From Pyrenochaeta sp. MPI-SDFR-AT-0127 (lineage: Eukaryota; Ascomycota; Dothideomycetes; Pleosporales; Cucurbitariaceae), in assembly GCA_020747015.1 (NCBI GenBank), contig JAGTJM010000044.1, positions 62,001-126,000 on the forward strand: a stretch of DNA of 64,000 bases. Reading direction: 5' to 3'. Made by a program: the position numbers and the translations under genes. This document shows, piece after piece, positions 1 to 9,968 of this stretch; positions within the stretch are counted from its first letter, which is position 1, and each line of letters opens with the position of its first letter. The notes below the pieces were generated by a model that saw only the letters and a program-made list of their open reading frames with translations, did not search any database and was not told where the DNA came from.

Positions 1-2323
1 AAAATGGCTTGAAAATGGCTGAAAAACTTCAGCACCATTCTCTTCTCGTTGACAAGTGCTTTGGTAGTTTGAAGCGTAACGAAAACTTCGTTTGGGGCGC
101 GAAACGCTATGCACTCTGCCTCACATCAAGGCTTCTGGGCAATGATCGAGCACCGGAGAGGCATTGCACTGGCCAAAATTGCGATCATACCGACGGCAAG
201 CTTGTGTCAGATCTGTCAAACCTCGTATATGCCAGGCACAAGATCAGCTCTTCCACAAAACGCCAACGAGATTCTTTCATTCGCCACGGAAAGGCTGCCC
301 GCGACTGCAACAACCCAGACAGCACACGAAAGCGTTCAGCCTGTCTTATCACAATGCAAGTCACGGCCAAAATGCCTGAAGTGGCAGGTTCGTACCTGTT
401 TTGGTCTTCATCGGGCGTCATGAAATATTGAAGTCGCCAAAAATCAAGGCAGTACCCTATCACAGCAGCTCGCTTATCGTTACTATTGAAATCCCTTTCG
501 ATCTATGGCGTAACTGGCTGTCAGGCACACAGAGCATTCGATGAGCAATATTTCTCTTCGGATTAGAGTTCCGAGAAGGCACAGAACCAAAATTTGCACT
601 CCCTGGTTGTATAGATGGAACTGACATGGTAGAAGAGCCTCATTTGCGAGTGAAACAAGCCTTGGCCACGCATTGCAGATGATGTCTGCCAATGTCTATG
701 ACAAGGCTTACGTTCCTGAAGCGAGTCAACTAGGCTTGTATTGTTCACGTGCTGATGTTAATCAAGAGCAGGCTACTGTGGACCATGACTTATTAATTAG
801 GAACTACGTCAACATGCATGCACGCAAATCGCTCATTGTAGATATCGTGGGGTTTGAAAGCTGTCGTGAAAACACTCGGCTTCTCCCGAGTGGGAGAGAA
901 CCAAAGTCAAAGCTGTGGGGCTGCCATGGGCGCGTGAGACGACGACACACCATACCTTGTCGAAGGAGTATGCCGGATCAGCAAGATGGACAATCAATTC
1001 ACCCTGCGTCTAAGGGCATGCGTACGACAAAAGTGGGGAATCCTGAACAGGTAGTGTGACTGCCGGTCAAAGGTTATCCCCCCACGATTTTATCGTTCGG
1101 CACTTCAAAATATGGCAAAATGTCGCAACATGCTGAGTAGTGGTGCTTCGATTGACAAGGCTACTGGGATAGACATTTGTAGTTACCACGTGGACTCATA
1201 ACGCATCGAATACCTTGACGAAACCATGTCACGAAAACAGCCTTAGAGCAAAATCCTTATGGGGGACATGATCACAACCTCCACGCTGGTTGCACCACTC
1301 CGCTCACTGCGCTTCACCCGGGGAGAGGGGGATGCACAATGACTTCAACAGCCCTTGAGGCGACACTCTAGAAGCCCATCCAACAGCACCCTTGTGATTG
1401 CAACAGTACACCACATATCCCACGTCTCGGTCTCCAATCCCGGAGCCATTCGATGTCCATTCGATGTCCATTGTATAATTCATTTTAGAGGGCTGCAGCC
1501 TTGTACTCCCTACTTTTGCAGCACTGCCTGCCTACACGGGAAGGATGCGCACATGTGCTATGAGACACTGGCATGCGAACGCCGCGGGTGAGACAATCGA
1601 CGGAGGTATGTTCCAACCAGTGAGAACTCGCTAGCCAGTGGCGAGAACCCAGGCGTAGTAGAGGCGGATTTGGCTCCCTAATGGCGCGCATTACCGCTCA
1701 ACTATAGTTTCACGTGAAGTACGACCGTAGCTGGTGATAATGGACTTGAGTGTCTTCTTACTGCGTCTCTTCAGCACAAAGCTGTAGGCGCATCTGACGA
1801 TGATGCAGTCATCTTGTTGGATGATAAGGCATAGAGTGGAGAGCAAACAACCCCCTCCCCCATAAACGGGGATGAAGCATCCTTCCAGCGCCTCCAACTC
1901 GGTTCTACTGTTCATGGCGTGTGGAGAGAACGTTGACGTAACCGGTCAACCATAGAGGCTGTCCGTCAAACAAAGACACGATACGACAGTGGCCAAAATT
2001 CATGTCAAAAAAGTGAACCAAATCTGGTATTCAAGGTGAAGGGTGTAGAGAAGAACGCCATGACCTGTCCCTAAACTGGATATCCAACCTTGAACCAACC
2101 CGGACGCCTGAAGTATAATCAAATAACCAATAACCGCCCGAAACCTTCCCTGGGCCAAGATTGAGATCGCCAATTTGATAGCCCTTTGTGTTTTGATGAG
2201 GCTCTTCGGTGAGCATCGCAATACACACATTTAAGAAACACGGGCGCCCCTGAAGCTAACCCACTAGCATGTTGCTGGGGCCATTTGGACGCGCGAGACG
2301 AATTTTCCACAAGCTCAATCCAC
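1..2323. other. Gene-poor left end
   Basis: No open reading frame here looks like a real protein: the longest frames (about 130-140 codons) overlap one another on both strands, and several lack an ATG. No splice-consistent exon chain was found. The first bases hold a short imperfect direct repeat (ATGGCTTGAAA then ATGGCTGAAAA). The right part is probably the 3' flank of the minus-strand gene ending at 2324. Base composition is balanced, with no obvious AT-rich mutated block. Confidence 0.5.
1446..1472. repeat. 11-bp tandem duplication
   Basis: The unit CCATTCGATGT occurs at 1446-1456 and 1457-1467 and is followed by a partial third copy, CCATT (1468-1472). It lies in non-coding DNA and looks like simple slippage. 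Confidence 0.8.
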
Positions 2324-4407
2324 TCACATACCCATCATTTTCCTCTTCTGCTTTTCAGCCCACTCTCTACTTGCGATGCGTCCGCGCTCAGCAGCATCCG
2401 CTCTCGCCTTCTTAGCCGCTTCTTCCTTTTCTTTCCTCTCTCGCTCCCTAGCTTCCTTTTCCATCTTATCGCGATTGAATACTTCTCTGCCTTTGAGCTT
2501 CTGCTGTGCGGCATCGATAGGAGTGACTGTGGACTTGGCTATAAGAACACTATTACGATTCGATGATGAGGTGGATGTAGAGCGTGATTGTGAGAGTGTC
2601 TGTGAAAGCACGATGCTATTTCGCTTGCTGGCGAGAGAGGATGATCGTTGCGTCTGTGTTTGCGAGGGAGGAGGGATACTGACACCTGATTGTTGGCGAA
2701 TAGGTACAGTAACTGGTCTCCGCACTGGTGCTTGACGTGCTTTGAGGGCGGCGGCCTTCTCTGCTTCGGCCTCCTCCTGACGCTTCATTCGCTGCTCTCT
2801 CTGTAACTTTAGCTTTTCAGCGACAGCAGCCCCCGGTAGTTGAAAATCTGCGATTGTTGGCGGCTTTGTTGACTTCGGCTGCGGAGGCATGCTAATGGGA
2901 CGAGGCATGTGGGATTGCTGAGACCCTTCAGCCAACCTGTTCAGTCGCTCCTCCTTTCGTACCTTGAGCTTCGCTGCGATCTTCTCGCCTGGCAACTCAA
3001 AGCTTGCTTTGGTAGGTACCTTTGTAGACTTCGGTGGTAAGGTCATGCTGATTGGCCTTTGTTTCGGCAGAGTTCCTTCTGCTTGCCGCTTCAAACGTTC
3101 CTCCTTCTCGGCCTTCAGCTTTTCGGCTACAGCGGTGCTGGAGAGTTGAAAGGTCGCTTTAGTTGGGGCTCGCCCCTTAGGCGGCGGTGGAGGAGTAGGA
3201 AATGACAACATGCTGACGGGTCTCCGTTTTGATGCGAGATAGTCTACTGTATCCACGGAACCTTTCCTAACCTCTTTGCTTGGTGCAACCCGTACACTTG
3301 ATGCACGAGCTAGGGAAGTGTTTGTGGGCTTCATGCTCTTGGGGGCAGCAGCACTTGGGGTTCTGGATACCTTTGAGGCGGCAAGCGTTGTCTTTCTGGG
3401 CGTCTGCCCGCGTGCGCTGAGATTGTTGGCAGGCTTGGATAGCGCCTTTTTGCGAGGCGACTTCTCGTCACTCGATTCATGTAGATTTGTGACCGCCTCG
3501 AGAGTGTCTAAGGCCTCCTCAAGCGCATCGATGGCTTCGAGAGACTGTTCAATACGCATCGGTGATTTGGAAGGGCTGCGCGACGCGCGCCGAGTCGGTG
3601 TACTGCTTCGGACTGGTGTCATCGCTTCCTCTCGTGGCTTTTCAGCTGCCAGTGTCTTTGGCTCTGGCTCCAATGTGACTTCTACTGAAGGCGCAATGGC
3701 ATCGGGTTCCAAGGCGGCAACCTCGGGCTCTTGCGTGTCGACAATCACTGGGTGTGGCTCTTCTGGCTCTTCTGGCTCTACAGCTGGCTGTTCTTGCACT
3801 TGAAGTTCCTCCTCTGGCGGCTCATTTGCGACGGGTTCCGTTTGTACCAAATCTGCATTTTCTATAACAGCCTCTTCTTCGAGTTTCAGCTGTTGAATTT
3901 CAGCATGCTGTGATTGTCTGAGCTCCTCCTCCTGCTTTGCTAGCTGTCGGCGTGTAAGCCGAACTGCTTTTGATGGTGGGCTTGCAGGCCGTCCATCATT
4001 CATCGGGATCTGGACCACATCTGTTTTTCATATTGTTAGTACTCCCTGAGTGCATTCACTGTATTTCAATCAAGTAGCTCACCAACTGGAGAAGCTTGGG
4101 CCAGATCCTCGACGGCTGCATCACTTGCTGGACTGGCAGCAGCCTCTCGCTCATCCTCAAGAACAACTTGCACTTGTTCCTCTACTTCTGCCGCCTGGGC
4201 TTTTTTCCCCTTTGCGCCTTTCTTCGCGCCGCCTTTGCCCTTGGTCTTCTTCGCAGTGGTCTTTTTGGGCAGTTTCTCCTCGTGATGACCTAGTTCAGGC
4301 GATGCGTTCGGTGAGATCTCGTTTAACGGTGCGCGCTCCGTGAGGTCCGTCGCGTCGACTGGCTCGTCGTTGCCCAGCTGGGCACGCGCGGCGCGTGTTA
4401 GGCGCAT
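2324..4407 (-). CDS. Disordered protein with three FELPG/KEER repeats
   Basis: Two exons, complement(2324..4020, 4083..4407), give 673 residues. The 62-bp intron starts GTGAGC, has a CTAAC branch site and ends CAG; the frame is kept. The start chosen is the ATG at 4407 (MRLTRAARAQ), which begins the basic, conserved-looking N terminus. Early residues are lysine/alanine rich; the middle is acidic and proline rich with SR/SP-rich patches. From about residue 395 three copies of a roughly 50-residue unit follow, each with a core like PTKASFELPG, then AAKLKxxKEERLxR, then an RPISM tail (near 395, 444 and 496). The C terminus is a charged, probably coiled-coil Glu/Lys/Arg helix ending KQKRKMMGM. 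I recognise the repeat style from uncharacterised fungal proteins but know no function. The charged helices could suggest cytoskeletal or nuclear scaffolding, which is inference only. It is divergent from the aminotransferase gene at 4989. Confidence 0.8.
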
Positions 4408-4988
4408 TGTTGCTATCCAGAATACCAACTAACAAATCACCGTATAGGCGTATGAACTGGCTCGTGAAGCGATGGAATGCGTATCGAAGCGAATTGGCAT
4501 GGATGTTGATGTTCGGTGTTGATGCTCTTGGAAGATCCCAGAGTGGATCCTAAACAAACAGCCATACAAAGTAAGGCTCGGATCGGCGCGCTAGCCCGTG
4601 CACCAAACCGTTTGGAGCCCTCGGGCACTGCGAGTGGCACGTGATCTCTCTGCTTCACTCGGTGCGGTTCCCGCAGACGCTGCCCCGGGTTGCCCGTTAC
4701 CGGAACCGCATCCGTGGATATCGGGGTCCTCACCAGCCCCTGAGAATTGTTAATTGAGAAACTGAAGAAAGACCCTTTGACGCGTACTATCCACGAGTAA
4801 TTGTCAAATCTAAATCCCCTGGCTTACCCAATCAAAACTCATTCAATTTTTTTGTCTCAGACGCGTCGATAACATTTGAAGACCTCAATTGACTCCACAA
4901 GTCCATCGCAACTGCAAACGGCGCAGATTCCGGCTGCCCTACCCAAAACCACTTTCACATTCATCGCACGCGTCCGCCCGAAGATCGG
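4408..4988. promoter_or_regulatory. Divergent intergenic promoter region
   Basis: This 581-bp stretch separates the start codons of two divergently transcribed genes, so it must carry both 5' flanks. The right half has pyrimidine-rich tracts near the aminotransferase start. I see no binding site I can name with confidence. Confidence 0.45.
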
Positions 4989-6522
4989 ATGTTGCCTGCC
5001 CCGCGTCGACTCTTTGCATCCGTTAATTGCCGCCTACAACCCCGCCTAAACATGTCGTCACGGGCAAGCTCCCGCCTCAATCTGATCTCCAAACATTTAG
5101 ATTCGTCAAAGCCCTTCCTCGAATTGAACACTCCCTTTTCAACAGAACGTAGTGCATACCTTGAAGACGAGCAGGGTAATCGGATAATACCAAAGAAGAC
5201 AAAGGAAGTCAAGAAACAAGTCATTGAAGCGAAGAAGGCGGTCCCAGAAATACCCAAAAAGATGTCGACCCAAGCATCTCACCCCGCGCTGCTCATTCCG
5301 GGCCCTATTGAGTTTGACGATGCGGTCCTCACGTCCATGAGCCACTACAGGTACACATTCCCTTCCCCAACAGCCACTTGCACATTGTGCTCACTACTCC
5401 CAGTGAATCGCATGTCGGCCAGCCCTTTATAAACACCTTCAGCGAAGTCCTCCAGAACCTGCGCAAGCTCTTCCAAACTACCGACCCCGCCGCGCAACCT
5501 TTTGTCATCTCTGGCTCCGGCACCCTCGGCTGGGACCAAGTCGCTGCTAATCTTGTTGAGCCTGGCGATGAGGCCCTGGTCCTGCACACTGGCTACTTTG
5601 CTGACTCATTTGCGGACTGCTTCGAGACGTACGGTGTAAAGGCGACACAGCTCAAGGCGCCAATTGGAGACAGGCCGCAGCTTGATGAGGTGGAGAAGGC
5701 ACTCAAGGAGAAGTCGTACAAGATCCTGACAGTGACACATGTCGACACTTCGACGGGTGTTCTTAGTGACATCAAGGCTCTGAGTGAGCTGGTCCACAGA
5801 GTCAGCCCAGAAACATTGTTAGTCGTGGATGGCGTCTGCAGTGTGGGCTCAGAGGAGATACGATTTGACGACTGGAATCTCGATGTCGTTCTCACAGCCT
5901 CACAGAAGGGTATTGGCTGCCCCGCTGGTCTTAGCATCTTGATGGTATCTGGTCGTGCGATTGAGAGGTTCAGGGCAAGGAAGACACGGCCAACCTCGTA
6001 CTTTGGTTCATGGAAGAACTGGCTGCCAAGTGAGTTCCCTCATGAGCTGACATTTAGGACATGCGCACTAACACTACAATAGTCATGCAAAATTATGAAG
6101 CCAAGAAGGCATCCTATTTTGCTACGCCCTCCCCGCAATTGATTCACGCCCTCGATACTGCCCTAAAGCAGATTCTCTCGCGACCTGTCGATGATTACTT
6201 CGCAGCCCACAAGACTGCATCACAAAAGGTCAAGAAAGCAGTCGCTGACCTGGGCCTCAAGCAGGTTGCCTCTAAGCCTGAGAATCAGGCTACTGGCATG
6301 ACAGCTATCTACCTCCCAGAAGGTATCACACCTCCAGATGTCCTTCCCGGCTTGTTAAAGAAGGGCGTCATTTTCGCTGGCGGTTTGCACAAGGAGATCG
6401 CAACTAAGTACATTCGATTCGGCCACATGGGCGTTAGTGTAACAGACACAAGCAGGCCGGATATTACCAAGGCCATCGAAAGCTTGAAGGAGTCGTTAAC
6501 AGAGGCTGGGTACAAAGCTTAA
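4989..6522 (+). CDS. AGX1: Alanine:glyoxylate / serine-type aminotransferase
   Basis: Three exons, join(4989..5350, 5404..6029, 6083..6522), encode 475 residues. Both introns are 53 bp with GT-AG ends, and the second has an ACTAACAC branch site. The product is a class V, fold-type I PLP enzyme that transfers the amino group from alanine (or serine) to glyoxylate, making glycine. Visible family features are the N-terminal LLIPGP, the GSGTLGWD cofactor loop (about 158-165), the VVDGVCSVG strand whose Asp (about 263) contacts the pyridine ring, and ASQKGIGCPAG, where Lys 289 should bind PLP. The N terminus is about 90 residues longer than the catalytic core requires. Its first 40 residues are rich in Arg, Ser and Leu with almost no acids, as in a mitochondrial presequence, and in-frame ATGs at 5052 and 5262 could give shorter forms. 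There is no C-terminal SKL-like peroxisome signal. Function is confident, location is inferred. Confidence 0.93.
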
Positions 6523-7169
6523 GGGAGCTTTATCCGACTAGTGAATTGGGGCAACACGCAATACGTCATGGGTTGTTATGTCCATGCCTGCGGAATTAGA
6601 CAAGGTTGCATTCGAAGATTGTAGTATACAAGACTAAAGGTAAAAATAGACTTTGAGTTGAACCTGCACACTGTATATCATGGTGATGATGATGAATCTC
6701 GGTGGCTATGTCACTGACCCCGCATCACGTCCAACCTGCCTTCTACCGAAGAATTCCTTCATCCGACCCACTGTTCGTTCATTAATCGTTACGCGTCCCC
6801 CAGGGTATACCTCGCGTCGCACCACTGGTCAAAAGCTTACGTAGGTTTAGTTAGCTTGCCCAGAGTCCTAGGAAGGAAACGGCTCGAAAAAGGGCCGCGC
6901 AGCCTATGGGACGAATTGGCGGCCTTTCCTCGCTCAATGTGAAATCAACATCCAGCGTGGACGACGATCTCAAACATGAAGAGTGGACCGTGCAAGGCTG
7001 TGCGTGGTTTGGGATTTTCTGCCGTAATGTAATGTACATAGTCCTTGCAGTTCCCCAGATTTCCGGTCGCGAGTGCTCTCCGACTTTGCCTTTACTAATT
7101 GTTGCCATTCATTGATCTATTCACCAACAAAGATTCTCATGAGAGAGGACAGAAGGAGCTGGACCAAAA
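6523..7169. other. Intergenic, no gene seen
   Basis: A 647-bp stretch containing the aminotransferase 3' flank and the 5' flank of the membrane-protein gene. A short GATGATGATGA run lies near 6682. No coding or RNA gene is supported. Confidence 0.5.
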
Positions 7170-8219
7170 ATGACATCTACCTCGCGGAGCCTACAGAGTG
7201 TTTGGAATACGGCATGGCAAACGGCACCACCGGCAGCATGCGAAACACTTCGCAATCTTAACAATACTGTCGCCTGGGGCCAGACATGCGTATTTGCAGA
7301 AGATGGCGCACCAACTCCATTTTCCATAAACACTGCATGCATGCCATGGGTGACGTCGAACATTTACCCTTCCACATCAGCATTTTACTCGCCTGCCACC
7401 GCTTGCCCGACATCATGGACTGCTGTGGCGACACAGACAACCGGAGGGACGGGGGATCAGTGGGTGAGCGGCGAAACAGCACTTGCATGCTGTCCGAGTG
7501 GATTCCAAAGTGATGGAGGAAGTGGCTGTAGGCCGGGAAGTCAAGGAAGCTGGCCAGTCGTCCAGTGTGGTGATTCAGATGGGGACGATAACGAATTGAA
7601 GACATACGCGGCGGCTGCGTGGCCAGCAACTGCAACTCCAAGTATTTCAGCACTATATCTACGATACCAGGCTTCCGATATTAGGTCTGTCAGTGCGACA
7701 GGCGCATCGTCATCAAGCACCGGATCGAGTGGAAGTGGAGGTGGCTCCAAGAGACTATCGACTGGTGTAATAGCAGCGATAGCTGCCGTGGCGGTAATAG
7801 TCTTCTTTATAGGATTACTGGCAGCATTCCTCCTTTGGAGAAGGAGGAAGCATCAAAAAGCAGCCGCGGCATTATCAGCATCCGATGAGAAAGGTCATAC
7901 AAGCCCAGGGTCAAAAGGAGCACATATGAACGCTGCCGGCCTGCGAGGGGGCACAAGGGGGGATGATAGCCCGTCACACGAAACGCCAGAATGGAACGCT
8001 GAGCTCGATGCTTCAGCCTCGGATCAGCAAAGACTGGTCTCTGCTTATTCGGCATCTGCAATGTCACATGGGATTGGGGTACCCAGTGAGCTGAGTGGAG
8101 TATCGAAGGGTCCCGTTGCGCCGGTAGAGATCGATGGCAAGCCAGTTACTGCAGAGCTGGAGGACAATTATGTACCTCTAGACCATTCGAAGAAGGAAGA
8201 CGATAAGAGATATATGTAA
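7170..8219 (+). CDS. Cysteine-rich single-pass membrane protein A
   Basis: A single-exon gene of 349 residues. I recognise no named family. Residues 1-170 form a cysteine-rich domain with Cys at 24, 40, 57, 79, 107, 108, 120 and 133, including SPATACP (about 74-80) and WVSGETALACCPSGF (98-112), then ALYLRYQASD (161-170). A Ser/Gly-rich linker leads to one hydrophobic helix (about 200-222) followed at once by RRRKHQK, so the positive-inside rule puts the N-terminal domain outside and the hydrophilic tail inside. No N-terminal signal peptide is visible, implying a reverse signal anchor or a missed upstream exon. The tail carries no domain I can name. The gene faces a clear paralogue at 8817-9968 on the other strand. 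A surface sensor or adhesion role is conceivable but is inference from topology alone. Confidence 0.82.
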   Translation: MTSTSRSLQSVWNTAWQTAPPAACETLRNLNNTVAWGQTCVFAEDGAPTPFSINTACMPWVTSNIYPSTSAFYSPATACPTSWTAVATQTTGGTGDQWVSGETALACCPSGFQSDGGSGCRPGSQGSWPVVQCGDSDGDDNELKTYAAAAWPATATPSISALYLRYQASDIRSVSATGASSSSTGSSGSGGGSKRLSTGVIAAIAAVAVIVFFIGLLAAFLLWRRRKHQKAAAALSASDEKGHTSPGSKGAHMNAAGLRGGTRGDDSPSHETPEWNAELDASASDQQRLVSAYSASAMSHGIGVPSELSGVSKGPVAPVEIDGKPVTAELEDNYVPLDHSKKEDDKRYM

Positions 8220-8816
8220 TAATACGTTCCATAAGTCCATCCGGTGCTCAAGAGATTTTCGTGATCTGCCTGTGATCACTCCGCATCGAGGTTGTACAAA
8301 GCTTTATTTTCAGTCCCTCAAACATGGACAGGTGTTGGAGACTGATGGGATACATTTTTATTAGATGAAACAGTAGGAAAGATTGTGTCAAATTAATGGC
8401 CATTTACGTCTTCCACAACCCTATTGAGCGAATATTACAACAGTCAAACGAGGACTTGATATTATGTATGTCGAGGAGGAGCAGGACAGAGGATCCTATT
8501 TTCGTCGAGATTGCTGAGGTTGACACGGATATGTTCATATTCGTCTTTTAGGCCGTACGGCTAGCTAAGCTATGGTTCTGAGGTTGTGACTGATTTTTAG
8601 TATGGCTATTAGGCACGAGAAATTGATGGGCTTTAGACCCTGACGGCGTGCTTCATTTCTATTGCACCGGATCTAAATCGTTGCCTCTGCCTGTACAGTA
8701 CTCGCAGCATTCTTTAATTCTTCTCTTACACCTCAAGGTATCTTCTTTCGGGCATTGCTTCTCGACTTTCGTCTCTCGCCATCTTCACGTCCATGTTCTT
8801 ATTTCACAGACTAGGA
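8220..8816. other. Spacer between convergent paralogues
   Basis: This 597-bp stretch holds the facing 3' flanks of the two cysteine-rich membrane protein genes. No open frame or repeat of note is seen. Confidence 0.5.
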
Positions 8817-9968
8817 TTATTTCTCTCGCAGTTGGGTGTGCCTTTGCTCCTCTGAGCTTTCCACAGTGCATAGTCCGCCGTTGTGACCACTGAAAGTTGA
8901 CTTGGGCACCTTCGCCTCTTCAGTACCAGAACTTGCAACTAATAGTTCCGGTGGAGAGAAAAATGTCGGCACAGCCGTGGTCTGGGAGTAGGAAAGTGAG
9001 CCTAAACTAGTGGGAGACTTCGTAGTAGTGTTGGAGCTTTGGTTGTCATGCGTTGTGGGAAGCTCCGCGGGCGAGTCTTCAGATATTTGACCTGGGAGCT
9101 CTGATATATATATATCGCGCATATCATCGCTGCAAGTTTGTCGACTTTCAAGCTCGGCACGACCAGCCGTAACCGCTGGCTGATCGTAAGGTACATGCTG
9201 TGGGATTGAGTCATTTATAATTGGGATGAGTCCGGTCTCTGGCTGAGGGTTCTCTGCTGCGTCCAGCTCTGCTTTCTGGTAGTCATGATTTCCTTCGTCC
9301 TGGACACGCTTGGAGTCCTGTGTATCTTTCTGCCGCTTTCGACGCCTCCAGAAAAAAAGAATCCCTAGGACAAGTGACATGACCACGACAGGCACTACGA
9401 CACCGATAGCAGCCTTCGAGCCCGTTGATAAGCCACCAGAGTCCCCTGCTTGTAGAGGCTGTGTCAAATCACTCTCTTGATATCTTAACCGTAACATTTG
9501 CGCATAGGGCCTCGACACTGCCTGTGCCGTCAACGTCCCTGTCTCCGCAGCTACGCTTCCTTCAACACATGGTGTGTTCGTCCAAGCTTCTTTCAACTCC
9601 AGTCTGCACTTGCCATCTGAGTTAGAGGCTCCAAAGCCACTCGGACAGCACGTTATGGCCGTTTCGCCAGGAATCCATTCATCTTCATCGCCCGACACAG
9701 ATGCAGTATCCCTCAATGATGTCGTTCTTGTAGTTGACGGCAGCCAACCGGGAGGGCATATCATTGCCGGTGAGAAAAAGACACGTTCATTGTTGTTATT
9801 GACGGGCAGAGCAGCAAAAGGTACCCAGGGATAGCAGGCGAGACGCGGAACAGTAGCTGTACCGGAGCATATATGGCCCCATACATTGCCAGCGAGTTGA
9901 GTGCATGTTGGGGCAGGGGAGGTGGTATACTCGGGTCTCCAGGCGCGGTATTGCGATCGGGTCGTCAT
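8817..9968 (-). CDS. Cysteine-rich single-pass membrane protein B
   Basis: A single-exon gene of 383 residues starting at the ATG at 9968. It is a diverged paralogue of the gene at 7170-8219: the order of motifs is the same, with SPAMICPPGW (66-75), WIPGETAITCCPSGF (98-112) and LRLRYQESDL (159-168), and all eight cysteines align (22, 34, 45, 71, 107, 108, 121, 134). The CC pair has the same residue numbers in both proteins. A Gly/Ser linker precedes one transmembrane helix (about 186-206) and then RRRKRQK, giving an outside N terminus and an inside tail. No signal peptide is visible. The cytoplasmic tail is Pro/Ser/Thr rich and unlike that of the partner. Function is unknown; the pair is arranged tail to tail, as after an inverted duplication. 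Confidence 0.82.
   Translation of the reverse strand: MTTRSQYRAWRPEYTTSPAPTCTQLAGNVWGHICSGTATVPRLACYPWVPFAALPVNNNNERVFFSPAMICPPGWLPSTTRTTSLRDTASVSGDEDEWIPGETAITCCPSGFGASNSDGKCRLELKEAWTNTPCVEGSVAAETGTLTAQAVSRPYAQMLRLRYQESDLTQPLQAGDSGGLSTGSKAAIGVVVPVVVMSLVLGILFFWRRRKRQKDTQDSKRVQDEGNHDYQKAELDAAENPQPETGLIPIINDSIPQHVPYDQPAVTAGRAELESRQTCSDDMRDIYISELPGQISEDSPAELPTTHDNQSSNTTTKSPTSLGSLSYSQTTAVPTFFSPPELLVASSGTEEAKVPKSTFSGHNGGLCTVESSEEQRHTQLREK

Noticed and set aside
1636..1715. tRNA-like sequence on the minus strand (AGTTGAGCGGTAATGC, then GGGTTCTCGCC)
   Set aside because: The acceptor and T stems do not pair and the T loop lacks the TTCRA core, so no cloverleaf can be drawn.
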